A stretch of DNA of 20,194 nucleotides from Oscillospiraceae bacterium (GCA_019416775.1 DXWR01000288.1:1-20194), one strand, 5' to 3'; shown: positions 1-6,416, numbered from the stretch's first letter. The notes: generated by a model from the sequence alone, not told the origin. Numbers and translations are program-made.

Positions 1-1
1 G

Positions 2-922
2 GCGGCCTCTCAATTGGAAGGGACGGAGTCTCCATCCCAAAATACCGTTCAGCCGGTGCAGGATACGGCTCAGGCTTTGGCTGCCATTGCTGATCCGGCA
101 GACCCCACCGCCCAGCCCGCTGAAAACACCGCTGCGGTGGTGCAGCAGACCTATCGGGAAGGGAGCAGCAGTCAATATTTGGCGTTGGATTCCGGTTGGG
201 TTCGGAACCTCAGCGGTTTGGGAACAGAGGAGGTTTTATCTCTTTCCCGGCAGGAGCTTCCCTTTGACATTGAACTGAACAGCGACCAGCCCCAGGTGCT
301 CATTTACCACACTCATGCTACGGAAGCCTATCTGCCCACCTTGCGGGGCTGGTATGGACTGAATGAGTCCTTCCGCAGCGATCAGGATGAAGAAAATATG
401 GTGGCGGTGGGGGAGGTGCTGACCCAGACCTTAGAGCAGGCGGGAATTAAGGTGATCCACGATACCACTCAGCACGACAATCCCAGCTACACCGGCGCCT
501 ATGATCGCAGCCGGGAGACTATGCGAAAATATCTGGAACAATACCCTTCCATCAAGGTGACCTTGGATGTCCATCGGGACGCCATTACCCGGGACGACAA
601 TACGGTGATTGCCCCCACTGCCACGGTGGAAGGACAGCAGGTAGCGCAGGTGATGATTATTTCCTGTGCTGATGGGGAGCGGATTCCCAATTTCCGGCAG
701 AATTTCACCTTTGCCGCCGGGCTGCAGCAACAAGCCGCTGAGCTTTATCCGGATTTGATGCGCCCCATTCTTTTTGACCAAAACCGGTTTTATAATCAAG
801 ATCTTACCACGGGGAGCTTGTTGTTAGAATTTGGAAGTCACGGCAATACCCTTGCTCAGGCCAAACGCAGCGCCGTATTGGTGGGGAACAGTTTGGTTGC
901 TCTGTGGACCGGAGAGGGGTAA
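2..922 (+). CDS. spoIIP: Stage II sporulation protein P, C-terminal part (5' end outside window)
   Basis: SpoIIP is a cell-wall amidase/endopeptidase which, with SpoIID and SpoIIM, degrades septal peptidoglycan during engulfment of the forespore. The reading frame is open from base 2 and no convincing start is visible, so the N-terminus with its membrane anchor lies upstream; the TTG at 14 is only an internal leucine codon. The first 50 or so visible residues are a Gln/Pro/Ala-rich linker. The catalytic domain follows, with the family landmarks HTHATEAY (about 308-331), DVHRDA (about 566-583) and LLLEFGSHGNT (about 819-851). The first two supply conserved histidines and the third the conserved glutamate of this zinc enzyme family. 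The gene ends 106 bp before the next gene, which appears to have its own promoter. Its presence marks an endospore-forming lineage. Confidence 0.93.
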   Translation, partial: AASQLEGTESPSQNTVQPVQDTAQALAAIADPADPTAQPAENTAAVVQQTYREGSSSQYLALDSGWVRNLSGLGTEEVLSLSRQELPFDIELNSDQPQVLIYHTHATEAYLPTLRGWYGLNESFRSDQDEENMVAVGEVLTQTLEQAGIKVIHDTTQHDNPSYTGAYDRSRETMRKYLEQYPSIKVTLDVHRDAITRDDNTVIAPTATVEGQQVAQVMIISCADGERIPNFRQNFTFAAGLQQQAAELYPDLMRPILFDQNRFYNQDLTTGSLLLEFGSHGNTLAQAKRSAVLVGNSLVALWTGEG

Positions 923-952
923 CTGTTCTTTTGGGATTTTTTCAGGGCAGAC

Positions 953-983
953 GGTGGATTTTTCCACCTCGCTGTGTTATGAT
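953..983 (+). promoter_or_regulatory. Putative promoter with overlapping small palindrome, upstream of the AI-2E family gene
   Basis: A TATGAT hexamer at 978-983 resembles a sigma-A -10 box. The hexamer 17 bp upstream (TGGATT, 955-960) is a poor -35. A perfect inverted repeat GGTGGA-TTTT-TCCACC (953-968) overlaps this weak -35, so the site could be an operator or a small hairpin ending the spoIIP transcript; there is no clear T-tract after it. Confidence 0.4.
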
Positions 984-1028
984 ACAAGCAGAGTAGAACG
1001 ACGTTTCCAAAAGGGATGTGAGGGAGTT

Positions 1029-2357
1029 ATGAAACGTAAAATCGATCCGAAGCATCTTTCGGCGGGGATTGTAGCTTTTTCGGTGATTGTGGCATCTATC
1101 TTATTGCTATTCATCCTTTGGCGGTTTGAAGTTATTGCATCAGTGATCGGCGCTTTGTTTGCTGCATTTACTCCGGTATTGATGGGGCTGGTGATTGCCT
1201 ATTTGCTGTTGCCGGTAATGCGCTTTTTTGAAAAGTTGTACTATCCGGGCATTGCCAAGAAAATCCAAAAGAAAGTAAAAGCAAAAAAGGTCACTCGAGC
1301 CTTGGCGGTGGTCACCGCCATGCTCATTGCGTTGGCGATTATCGCAGGACTGCTTTGGCTGCTGCTGCCGCAGCTCATTGATTCCATCACCAACCTAGTG
1401 GCAGCGCTGCCGGGATATTTCAATAATTTACAGGATACGGTAATGGGACTTTTAGCCGATCAACCGGATTTGCAGCAGCAGATCAGTCAATTTTTCACTG
1501 AATTTCAAGATACCGTCATTGGATTTCTCAGCAACATTGTGCTGCCTCAGATGGGGGATTGGGTGAGCAACCTCACCAACGGCATTATGGGTTTCTTTAC
1601 CGGCCTGCTGAACCTGGTGGTAGGTTTCATTCTGGCTATCTACGTGCTGTATCACAAGGATCTGTATTCCGCCCAAGCCAAGAAAATCTTGTTTGCCTGC
1701 TTTAAGTCGGACCACGCTAACGGTATTTTGCGGGTAACCCGCCTGGCTCACCACACCTTCGGCGGCTTTATCAGCGGTCAGATTATCAACGCTGTGATTG
1801 TGGGCGTGATCTGCTTTATCCTAATGGCCATCTTCCAGATGCCTTATGCCCTGCTGGTCAGCGTAATTATGACTGTCTTTAATGTGATTCCTTATTTTGG
1901 CCCCTTCATCGGAGCCATTCCTTCTGCACTGTTGATTTTGATGGTGGATCCCTGGGACTGTTTGTGGTTCATCATCATGATTTTAGTGCTACAGCAGATT
2001 GACGGCACCGTCATCAGCCCTCGGATTCTGGGAGATTCCATCGGCCTTTCCGGTTTCTGGGTGATGGTGAGCATTTTGGTGATGAACAATCTCATTGGCT
2101 TTGTGGGCATGGTCATCGGGGTGCCGGTATTTGCGGTATTGTATGTGCTGATTAAGGAACGGATAGGCCGGCAGCTGCGCAAGCGCAAGCTGGATCCGGA
2201 CACCATCGAATATATGGACCTGGAGTACCTGCATCAAACGGAAAGCGGCGAGGTGTGTACCACTCAGCTTTCTGACGATGAATTTGAAAAGCGCCATGAG
2301 AAGGAGGAACACCCTTCTCGTTGGATGCGGATTTTTTCCCGTAAAAAGAAGAAATAG
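1029..2357 (+). CDS. AI-2E family transporter (PF01594-type permease)
   Basis: This is a 442-residue polytopic membrane protein of the AI-2E transporter superfamily, whose members export autoinducer-2, act as ion antiporters or are uncharacterised, so the substrate cannot be assigned. The frame is open upstream to 831, but the ATG at 1029 follows GAGGGAG and begins a Lys/Arg-rich N-terminus typical of the family. Two hydrophobic hairpins lie at about residues 12-65, a segment at 90-115, a long amphipathic stretch at 117-180 and several helices at 183-375. Family signatures are FNVIPYFGPFIGAIPS (284-299) and the Q-x-D-G-x-x-x-x-P-R-x-x-G stretch at 323-335. The tail after 380 is charged and cytoplasmic, ending in a run of lysines. 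The DNA glycosylase gene begins 9 bp later, so the two are probably co-transcribed, without an obvious functional link. Confidence 0.88.
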   Translation: MKRKIDPKHLSAGIVAFSVIVASILLLFILWRFEVIASVIGALFAAFTPVLMGLVIAYLLLPVMRFFEKLYYPGIAKKIQKKVKAKKVTRALAVVTAMLIALAIIAGLLWLLLPQLIDSITNLVAALPGYFNNLQDTVMGLLADQPDLQQQISQFFTEFQDTVIGFLSNIVLPQMGDWVSNLTNGIMGFFTGLLNLVVGFILAIYVLYHKDLYSAQAKKILFACFKSDHANGILRVTRLAHHTFGGFISGQIINAVIVGVICFILMAIFQMPYALLVSVIMTVFNVIPYFGPFIGAIPSALLILMVDPWDCLWFIIMILVLQQIDGTVISPRILGDSIGLSGFWVMVSILVMNNLIGFVGMVIGVPVFAVLYVLIKERIGRQLRKRKLDPDTIEYMDLEYLHQTESGEVCTTQLSDDEFEKRHEKEEHPSRWMRIFSRKKKK

Positions 2358-2366
2358 GACTGTACC

Positions 2367-2981
2367 ATGTTTGATTCAAATCGCAATCATGTTTTACCCC
2401 GCAGCTTCTACCAGCAAGACGGTTTGTCTTTGGCTAAGGCGCTGCTGGGCAAAGTTTTGCTGCGCCGGGTAGGGGAACAGCTCACCGGCGGGCGGATTGT
2501 GGAAACAGAGGCGTATTTGGGGCTGCAGGATCCCGCCGCTCATTCCTATAAGGGCAATACCCAACGCACCCGGATCCAGTTCAGCCCCGGCGGTTTTGCC
2601 TATGTGTATTTGATCTACGGGATGCACTGCTGCATGAACATTGTCGCTGCTCCCAAAGGAACGCCTCATGTAGTGCTGCTCCGGGCGCTGGAACCGGTGA
2701 CCGGACTGGACTTGATGGAACAGCGGCGGCATACCAACCGGGTTTATAATTTATGCAGCGGCCCGGGAAAACTCTGCCAGGCCATGGCCATCGACCGAAG
2801 CTGTTACGGCATGGATCTGCTGGGAGATCAGCTCTGGCTGGAAGACGCTCCCGCTTTGCCAAAAGAGCAAATCGCAGTGAGCAAGCGCATTCACATCGAC
2901 TACGCCGGGGAAGCCGCAAACTGGCCCTATCGGTTTTGTGTGGCGGACAGCGCCTTTCTTTCTGCACCGGCGGAAAATTGA
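2367..2981 (+). CDS. mpg: DNA-3-methyladenine glycosylase (AAG/MPG family)
   Basis: This 204-residue protein is a monofunctional base-excision repair glycosylase that removes alkylated purines such as 3-methyladenine and hypoxanthine, leaving abasic sites. It is full length for bacterial AAG proteins. The active-site motif VETEAY (residues 45-50) is intact: E48 matches the water-activating glutamate (E125 of the human enzyme) and Y50 the base-stacking tyrosine (Y127). FAYVYLIYGMHCCMN contains the tyrosine that intercalates into DNA, and LCSGPGKLCQA with the LLRALEP segment are further family hallmarks. The start at 2367 lies 9 bp after the previous stop, with only a weak AGGA upstream, suggesting translation coupled to the preceding gene. 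No terminator follows; the tRNA promoter begins 10 bp after the stop codon. Confidence 0.95.
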   Translation: MFDSNRNHVLPRSFYQQDGLSLAKALLGKVLLRRVGEQLTGGRIVETEAYLGLQDPAAHSYKGNTQRTRIQFSPGGFAYVYLIYGMHCCMNIVAAPKGTPHVVLLRALEPVTGLDLMEQRRHTNRVYNLCSGPGKLCQAMAIDRSCYGMDLLGDQLWLEDAPALPKEQIAVSKRIHIDYAGEAANWPYRFCVADSAFLSAPAEN

Positions 2982-2990
2982 AAAAACTAC

Positions 2991-3019
2991 TTTACAATCG
3001 GCGGCGGCTGTGCTATAAT
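2991..3019 (+). promoter_or_regulatory. Sigma-A promoter of the tRNA genes
   Basis: TTTACA at 2991-2996 is followed, after exactly 17 bp, by TATAAT at 3014-3019, preceded by TGC (extended -10). Transcription would start near 3026, about 24 nt before the mature tRNA-Thr 5' end. This is one of the best promoters in the window and fits a stable RNA gene. Confidence 0.85.
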
Positions 3020-3049
3020 TGCAAAGTCAGAGATGGCACAGTCGATTTT

Positions 3050-3125
3050 GCTGGAATAGCTCAGTTGGTAGAGCAGCTCATTCGTAATGAGCAGGTCGCG
3101 TGTTCGAGTCACGTTTCCAGCTCCA
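3050..3125 (+). tRNA. tRNA-Thr, anticodon CGT, CCA encoded
   Basis: The 76-nt sequence folds as a cloverleaf: acceptor GCTGGAA/TTCCAGC, D stem GCTC/GAGC, anticodon stem GCTCA/TGAGC around the loop TTCGTAA, and T stem GCGTG/CACGT (one G-U pair) around TTCGAGT. The anticodon is CGT, reading the threonine codon ACG. Discriminator T and CCA are encoded. It lies directly downstream of the promoter at 2991-3019. Confidence 0.95.
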
Positions 3126-3134
3126 CCAGACAAC

Positions 3135-3158
3135 AAAACCGGCTGACTTGCCGGTTTT
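3135..3158 (+). terminator. Terminator-like hairpin between the two tRNA genes
   Basis: AAAACCGGC (3135-3143) and GCCGGTTTT (3150-3158) form a perfect 9-bp stem with loop TGACTT and end in TTTT. This has the form of a short intrinsic terminator, yet it ends 2 nt before the next tRNA. It may be a leaky terminator or a spacer hairpin that guides processing of a two-tRNA precursor. Confidence 0.6.
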
Positions 3159-3160
3159 AT

Positions 3161-3236
3161 GGGGGCGTAGCTCATCTGGGAGAGCGCTACATTCGCATTG
3201 TAGAGGTAAGGAGTTCGAGTCTCCCCGTCTCCACCA
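3161..3236 (+). tRNA. tRNA-Ala, anticodon CGC, CCA encoded
   Basis: The cloverleaf has acceptor GGGGGCG/CGTCTCC, D stem GCTC/GAGC, anticodon stem CTACA/TGTAG around loop TTCGCAT, and T arm AGGAG-TTCGAGT-CTCCC. The anticodon CGC reads alanine codon GCG. The G3-U70 wobble pair, the main alanine identity element, is present, with discriminator A and encoded CCA. The outermost T-stem pair is an A-C mismatch (49-65). No separate promoter fits in the 2-nt gap after the upstream hairpin. Confidence 0.95.
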
Positions 3237-3241
3237 CCAAG

Positions 3242-3281
3242 AAGCGACAATTTTCGAAAGAAGATTGCCGCTTTTCTTTTT
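3242..3281 (+). terminator. Intrinsic terminator after tRNA-Ala
   Basis: AAGCGACAAT (3242-3251) pairs with ATTGCCGCTT (3264-3273), 9 of 10 positions matching with one A-C mismatch, followed by the T-rich run CTTTTCTTTTT. It ends the tRNA transcription unit six bases after the mature 3' end. Confidence 0.85.
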
Positions 3282-3300
3282 GCTGCGAGAATACATCAAG

Positions 3301-3352
3301 AAAACGGCGCTTCCGTTTCCCGAAATCCGGACGGAAGCGCCGCTGTTTTTAT
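3301..3352. terminator. Bidirectional intrinsic terminator, end of the GH43 gene
   Basis: A perfect 12-bp stem, CGGCGCTTCCGT (3305-3316) with ACGGAAGCGCCG (3331-3342), has a 14-nt loop. It is flanked by AAAA on the left and CTGTTTTTAT on the right. On the minus strand the stem is followed by TTTTCTTG, ending the arabinanase transcript 36 nt after its stop; on the plus strand it is followed by CTGTTTTT and backs up the tRNA terminator. Confidence 0.88.
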
Positions 3353-3377
3353 GACTTTGGATTTTTGATGGATGGGA

Positions 3378-5963
3378 TTATACCGGCTCTAACAGCCATT
3401 TTTGGCAATCACCGCCCCAATAGTTCCAAAGATTCACGTTGCCGCCCGGCTGATCGCTCCAATTATACACATCCAGTCCGGATAGACCGTTGGTGTTCCG
3501 GCTGAGGATGGCATAGGTGCCGTCCGCCTGTTTTTGAATTTGGAACTGTTGGTTTGCTGTTCCGGTGTATTGGTACTGATTGATGTTGGTGCCGTCGGCA
3601 GTCTGGTTGTTGTCCACATTCAGGGCTTTGGTGAAGTTGGAGGCTCCGGTAAGGATGTGGTAATAGCCGTCACCGTCGGAGACAATTTGGAACTGCTGCG
3701 CTTGGAAGCCGTTATAAGACCATTGCTGCACATTGGCGCCATCTGCGGCACTGCCGTCTGCCACGTCCAGATACAGGTTGGAGAAGGCGTTTTTCACATA
3801 GAAGGTCCCCTCTACATTGTCCAGATAAGGTGCAATCTGAGAGCCCCAGATACTTTCGTTGTTGGCCCCAATCAAGGAGAAGGTCATGACTTCGTTGTGG
3901 GCAGAGGATTCATCCTTTTGCTTGAAGAAAACCCCTTTGTAAACCACATTGTTGATGGTCATCTGGCAATAGTAGGTGCCGGATTGATAGGACCAGGTTC
4001 CATTGTAGGCCCCGGTAATGGTGCCGTCTGGGTTCAAGCTGACCCGTTGGGTGGTCAGCATTCCCACGTTGGCAGTGGAGGCATCGGTGCCGTGGTTAAC
4101 CAGCTCATAGGTGCCGGCCATATCCGACAGGCTGTAGCCGGTGGGGGAAATTTGGCTTCCCAGATATTCGTAAACTGCGGTAACCGGCCATCCGTCCTGA
4201 TTCAAAAATTGCTGATGGACCCGGACTTCATGGTAATCGGTGCCGTTGTTGAACCGGGTGTGGTAAACCAGATACCGCTGACCGTCAGTGTCACGGAAGA
4301 CAGAATTGTGGCCGCCGGATTTGTAACCCACTCCGTCGAAGGAGGAGAAATCGTAGTTGCCGAACAGTTTAATACCCCGTTCTGCCTGGTTGGTGGTGGA
4401 GGTGAAAACGGCGGAATTTCCGGCAGCATCCTGGTAATTGCCGTCAATGGTGGAGGAGCGGTACAGCCGGATGTGGTAACCGCCGTCTACGCCCAGCCAG
4501 CCGTAGGTGACATACAGGTAGTAGTAATCGCTTTCCTCATCGTAGAACAGGTAAGGTGCTTCTCCGGACTTTCCATATCCTCCGGCAATCCGGGTTCCAA
4601 AGTACCCGTCGGTGTTGCCGCTGTTTTGGCCGGGGTAGAGGGGTTCGCCGGTGGTGGGATCCAGTTCCAGCAGGAAAATGCCGCCGGACCAAGAACCGTA
4701 GGTCATCCACAGATTGCCGTCCTCGTCAAAGAGGACAGTGGGGTCGATGGCGTTGGGAAACAAGGTGTTGTTGTATCCGCCGTTGGAGGTAAACCATCCG
4801 GTGCGGATGGAACTGATTTTCCCTTCTTCCAGCAGCTTGGGCAGGTTTGTGTTGTTGTAATGGGTATTGACGGTTTTGGTGCCCAGATCGGAAGTGGTGG
4901 TGACGTTGTTGTCGTAGTTGGTGAACCCGGAATAAATCACGGTATCCACATAGGAGAAGGGGCCGGAAGCGGATTTGGAAACTGCATAGGCGATGCAGGA
5001 ACGGATGGCGGTGGAGGAGGTGGAGAAGTACATCATGTAAGCGCCTTCCGTGCCATCGGGCCAGGCGTAATCAGGGTTGTAGATGATGTCCGGCGCCCAA
5101 ACGGCGTAGCCGCCGGAGCAATCCACATCATTGTAGCCGGCCCACAGGAAGGGGGACGCCAACGCTGTTTCCAACGGCTCTCCGGTAGATGCCTGAGTGC
5201 TGCCGCTGTTGGCTTGTGCTTCGATCAAAGTCCATTTTTGGCAATCTCCGCCGGACCAGGTCCATTGGTTTACATTGCCGCCTGGTTCGGTGCTCCAATT
5301 ATAGACATCTAAGGCGGATTGGCAGTCGCTGGCGTTGGTGAGGATGGCGTAGGTGCCGTCCGGCTGTTGGACCACCCGGTACTTTTGCATTTCGCCGCCC
5401 CAGTATTCCCACTGCATCACATTGGCGCCGTCTGCAGCGCTGCCGTTTTCTACGTCCACGCATTTTTGAAAATTGGAAGCGCCGGTGAGAATGTAGTAGT
5501 AGCCGTCGCCGGTGGAGACGAAGCGGAACTGCTGCGCCTGGGAACCGTTGTAGCTCCATTGGCGGATGTTGGCTCCGTTTTCAGTGGAGCCGTCGGTGAC
5601 ATCCAGATACAGGCCGCTGTGCTTGTTTTGCAGGTAGTAGGTGCCCTCTACGTTTTCACTGACATATAGGGTGGCGTTGTCGTAGCCCTGCACCCCTTCC
5701 GTCTGCCAGTTTCTCAAATCGGTGGAGGAAGCCTGGGCTAAATGGGAACCGTAGATGTAGTATTCATTGCTGGAGGAATCGTAGAAGATGGAGGGGTCGT
5801 GAACCGAAACCCGGGTGGTGTTGGAGGTAGAGGAAGAGCTGGCCGCTGCCTGCACAGAAAAGGTTGGGGAGATTCCTGCCTGCATTCCCGTCCAAATTAG
5901 GAGCAGGGAGAGGATGGTGGCGAGCCAACCAAGGACTCGTTTGGTTTTTGAACTGCATAGCAT
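3378..5963 (-). CDS. Secreted GH43 endo-arabinanase with inserted and C-terminal ricin-type lectin domains
   Basis: This 861-residue secreted enzyme should cut alpha-1,5-arabinan backbones (plant pectin side chains). A signal peptide spans about residues 1-41, ending QAAA. The five-bladed GH43 propeller starts with VHDPSIFYD (base D56). It is interrupted at about 106-247 by a ricin-B-type lectin domain and resumes at GYAVWAPDIIYN. NAIDPTV gives D407, the pKa-tuning Asp, and GEAPYLFYD gives E468, the general acid. GGHNSVF (H552) and YHTRF...RVHQ are typical of large Abn2-like arabinanases. Residues 610-714 form the C-terminal beta domain of that subfamily, and a second lectin domain fills 716-861. 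No dockerin, SLH domain or sortase motif is seen, so the protein is probably released. An ATG at 5972 abuts AGAAAGG directly; the ATG at 5963 has a 9-nt spacing and is preferred. The subfamily assignment is inferred from motifs. Confidence 0.88.
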   Translation of the reverse strand: MLCSSKTKRVLGWLATILSLLLIWTGMQAGISPTFSVQAAASSSSTSNTTRVSVHDPSIFYDSSSNEYYIYGSHLAQASSTDLRNWQTEGVQGYDNATLYVSENVEGTYYLQNKHSGLYLDVTDGSTENGANIRQWSYNGSQAQQFRFVSTGDGYYYILTGASNFQKCVDVENGSAADGANVMQWEYWGGEMQKYRVVQQPDGTYAILTNASDCQSALDVYNWSTEPGGNVNQWTWSGGDCQKWTLIEAQANSGSTQASTGEPLETALASPFLWAGYNDVDCSGGYAVWAPDIIYNPDYAWPDGTEGAYMMYFSTSSTAIRSCIAYAVSKSASGPFSYVDTVIYSGFTNYDNNVTTTSDLGTKTVNTHYNNTNLPKLLEEGKISSIRTGWFTSNGGYNNTLFPNAIDPTVLFDEDGNLWMTYGSWSGGIFLLELDPTTGEPLYPGQNSGNTDGYFGTRIAGGYGKSGEAPYLFYDEESDYYYLYVTYGWLGVDGGYHIRLYRSSTIDGNYQDAAGNSAVFTSTTNQAERGIKLFGNYDFSSFDGVGYKSGGHNSVFRDTDGQRYLVYHTRFNNGTDYHEVRVHQQFLNQDGWPVTAVYEYLGSQISPTGYSLSDMAGTYELVNHGTDASTANVGMLTTQRVSLNPDGTITGAYNGTWSYQSGTYYCQMTINNVVYKGVFFKQKDESSAHNEVMTFSLIGANNESIWGSQIAPYLDNVEGTFYVKNAFSNLYLDVADGSAADGANVQQWSYNGFQAQQFQIVSDGDGYYHILTGASNFTKALNVDNNQTADGTNINQYQYTGTANQQFQIQKQADGTYAILSRNTNGLSGLDVYNWSDQPGGNVNLWNYWGGDCQKWLLEPV
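3381..3818 (-). repeat. C-terminal copy of duplicated ricin-type lectin domain
   Basis: This segment encodes a beta-trefoil lectin domain with three subrepeats, each with a G-x-x-V/I-x-x-W/Y-type motif. It is an evident paralogue of the copy at 5223-5648: both begin VEGT, both contain LYLDV, GAN and QAQQF, and both end GGDCQKW. It probably binds arabinan, galactan or other cell-wall glycans. Confidence 0.85.
5223..5648 (-). repeat. Internal copy of duplicated ricin-type lectin domain, inserted in the GH43 propeller
   Basis: It encodes about 142 residues similar along their whole length to the C-terminal copy, with shared stretches such as ILTGASNF, LDVYNWS and GGDCQKW. It is followed by a Ser/Thr-rich linker before the propeller resumes. 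Ricin domains are usually appended to the ends of glycosidases, so this position is unusual. Confidence 0.85.
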
Positions 5964-5972
5964 ATTTGTCAT

Positions 5973-6212
5973 CCTTTCTTGTGTTGAAATGGAACCCCCT
6001 TTGGGGAAGCGGGGGTTTTGGATGGTGTGTCTGACCTCCTTTCTGAAACTGTATTTCCATCATTCCGGCAAAAAGGGGGGTGGAAATCCCGTTAGGGGAA
6101 AGGCTGCCGAAATGCGTGGCTCAAAAACGACGCTAGAGTAAAAAAGACAAATAGAACTGTATGAGCTCGATTTAAGCTGTAATTTTGTTTTTACAAAATA
6201 TGGAAATCCTTT
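5973..6212 (-). promoter_or_regulatory. Long 5' leader of the arabinanase gene
   Basis: About 250 nt separate the likely start of transcription (near 6212) from the start codon at 5963. On the minus strand the leader holds an orphan AAAGGAGGT (6034-6042) with no start codon at a usable distance. Next comes a G/C-rich element in which AACCCCC (6011-6017) pairs with GGGGGTT (5993-5999). An alternative pairing of CCCC (6003-6006) with GGGG (5996-5999) overlaps it. The real SD AAAGG is at 5973-5977. I recognise no known riboswitch class. Confidence 0.45.
6182..6199. promoter_or_regulatory. Candidate AraR-like operator
   Basis: ATTTTGT-TTTT-ACAAAAT is a perfect 7+7 inverted repeat with a 4-bp centre, lying about 13-30 bp into the arabinanase transcript. 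Its arms contain TTTGT and ACAAA four bases apart, the same architecture as the B. subtilis AraR operator (ATTTGTACGTACAAAT). That regulator controls arabinan and arabinose genes, so the match in front of an arabinanase gene is suggestive; the centre differs from ACGT. Confidence 0.5.
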
Positions 6213-6216
6213 TCCA
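6201..6216. promoter_or_regulatory. Second inverted repeat at the arabinanase transcription start
   Basis: TGGAAA-TCCT-TTTCCA is a perfect 6+6 inverted repeat that starts two bases after the minus-strand -10 box and covers the expected +1. A repressor bound here would block initiation. Its sequence does not match an operator I know. Confidence 0.4.
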
Positions 6217-6218
6217 CT

Positions 6219-6247
6219 ATTGTAGCATAATGAAAAGGATAAATCAA
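6219..6247 (-). promoter_or_regulatory. Sigma-A promoter of the GH43 arabinanase gene
   Basis: Read on the minus strand, TTGATT (6247-6242), a 17-bp spacer and TACAAT (6224-6219) with an extended -10 TGC form a strong sigma-A promoter. It is back to back with the proC-side promoter at 6251-6278. Confidence 0.8.
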
Positions 6248-6250
6248 CAG

Positions 6251-6278
6251 TTAAAAACAAACTATCGCGTGCTATAAT
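6251..6278 (+). promoter_or_regulatory. Possible upstream promoter for proC
   Basis: TATAAT at 6273-6278 is preceded by TGC (extended -10) and, 16 bp upstream, by the weak -35 TTAAAA (6251-6256). It points towards proC, 139 bp before the gene. Confidence 0.5.
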
Positions 6279-6343
6279 TCGACAAAATGCGCCATGTTTC
6301 GCATAAGCAAACTCCCGGCGGCAAAGGGGAAAAGGGGCCTCTC

Positions 6344-6372
6344 TTGTGCTTTTTTTGCCGCTGTGGTATACT
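6344..6372 (+). promoter_or_regulatory. Likely proximal promoter of proC
   Basis: TTGTGC (6344-6349), a 17-bp spacer and TATACT (6367-6372) would start transcription near 6379. The transcript would begin at a small hairpin, GGGGC (6382-6386) with GCCCC (6394-6398), just ahead of the SD GAAGGG. Confidence 0.6.
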
Positions 6373-6416
6373 GACCAAAAAGGGGCTGGCTTTGCCCCGA
6401 GAAGGGATGAAACGAT

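Noticed and set aside
831..1028. Longer N-terminus for the AI-2E family protein
   Set aside because: It would overlap spoIIP and the promoter, and the encoded extension is not hydrophobic; the ATG at 1029 has an SD.
2753..3505. 250-codon open frame spanning the tRNA genes
   Set aside because: It overlaps the glycosylase gene, both tRNAs and two terminators, so it cannot be a real protein.
3534..5312. 592-codon open frame on the plus strand
   Set aside because: It is antisense to the GH43 gene. The protein is a low-complexity Gly/Val/Ile-rich shadow without SD or family motifs, while the minus-strand frame has clear catalytic motifs.
6279..6416. T-box or other riboswitch before proC
   Set aside because: The leader is too short and lacks the T-box sequence TGGNACCGCG; only a 5-bp hairpin is present.
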